DNA of 23,545 bases, taken from an uncultured Ruminococcus sp. Lineage in GTDB: Bacteria; Bacillota; Clostridia; UBA1212; UBA1255. The first letter of the stretch is position 1. Every line of letters begins with the position of its first letter. The notes under the pieces were generated by a model. The model was not told the origin of the DNA. It saw only the letters and a list, made by a program, of their open reading frames with translations, and did no database searches. The stretch is taken from contig CACZOW010000267.1 in assembly GCA_902782885.1 (NCBI GenBank), positions 1-23,545 of the forward strand. Direction: 5' to 3'. Below are positions 23,407 through 23,545 of the stretch, piece after piece. Position numbers and translations under genes: made by a program.

Positions 23407-23545
23407 TCACAGGCCGAATATGTCTCTAAGTTCCGCGGCACGCTGTTCGGCGATCAGCCTGTACTCGCCGTAAACGCCGCATATATGTTCGGCCATATCG
23501 CAAAACTCGCTTAGCCTGTCGGGAGCGAGCCATTTGCCGTGTTCG
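23407..23545 (-). CDS. 3' end of an unrecognised gene, cut by the window
   Basis: The last 45 codons of a minus-strand gene that begins beyond the right edge; the stop TGA is at 23409-23407. The visible tail (EHGKWLAPDRLSEFCDMAEH through AAELRDIFGL) is helical and charged, and matches no family I can name. The frame is open to the edge and the gene lies 35 bases upstream of the secreted protein gene on the same strand, so it is probably the preceding gene of that operon. Confidence 0.6.
   Translation of the reverse strand, partial: EHGKWLAPDRLSEFCDMAEHICGVYGEYRLIAEQRAAELRDIFGL

Noticed and set aside
1..23545. CRISPR array, prophage, insertion sequence or rRNA
   Set aside because: No regularly spaced repeats, no transposase or integrase genes and no rRNA sequence were seen on either strand.

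Overview
The window reads as a chromosomal segment of a fairly GC-rich Firmicute, most likely an uncultured gut or rumen Clostridia. The support is strong GGAGG-type ribosome binding sites, sigma-A-like promoters, a tRNA gene without an encoded CCA, several diacylglyceryl lipoproteins, and a C-terminal copper-amine-oxidase-N-like domain on a secreted glycosidase, a fusion typical of Firmicutes. The taxonomic placement is inference; no rRNA or marker gene is present.

Left part (1-9351): about 540 bases without a convincing gene, then tRNA-Glu(CUC) with its own promoter and terminator. A GH36 alpha-galactosidase (minus strand) diverges from a lipoprotein that has a Thr-Pro-rich stalk and a propeller-like domain. 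Next comes a tight cluster of RNA-modification genes: an RsmF/YebU-type rRNA m5C methyltransferase, an RsuA-type pseudouridine synthase that overlaps it by ATGA, and a PF13679-like SAM methyltransferase. A convergent sugar isomerase/epimerase follows, then a divergent DUF1295 membrane protein.

Middle (9352-12312): this is the most interesting part. A strong promoter, preceded by two identical 11-bp palindromes, drives a small acidic protein whose C-terminus has a nuclease-like layout. After it lies a 146-nt segment closed by a 20-bp inverted repeat, with two internal hairpins. Fourteen bases later begins a stand-alone reverse transcriptase (YSDD active site, no maturase or endonuclease domain), whose stop overlaps by ATGA the start of an HSL-family alpha/beta hydrolase. 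The order (putative structured RNA, RT, coupled enzyme) resembles retron and other defence-associated RT loci, but the RT lacks the retron hallmark motifs I looked for. I regard it as a candidate undescribed RT/ncRNA/hydrolase system.

Right part (12260-23545): amylomaltase (GH77) and an AraC-family regulator on the minus strand; divergently, two large secreted lipoprotein glycosidases (a GH99/GH71-like multidomain protein and a GH3 beta-glucosidase with discoidin-like domains). Then, on the minus strand, an operon of at least three genes for poorly characterised proteins, two of them exported, the third running off the right edge. The AraC protein probably senses a carbohydrate signal and controls the adjacent glycosidase genes; repeats in the divergent intergenic region and a palindrome inside the GH3 promoter are candidate operators.
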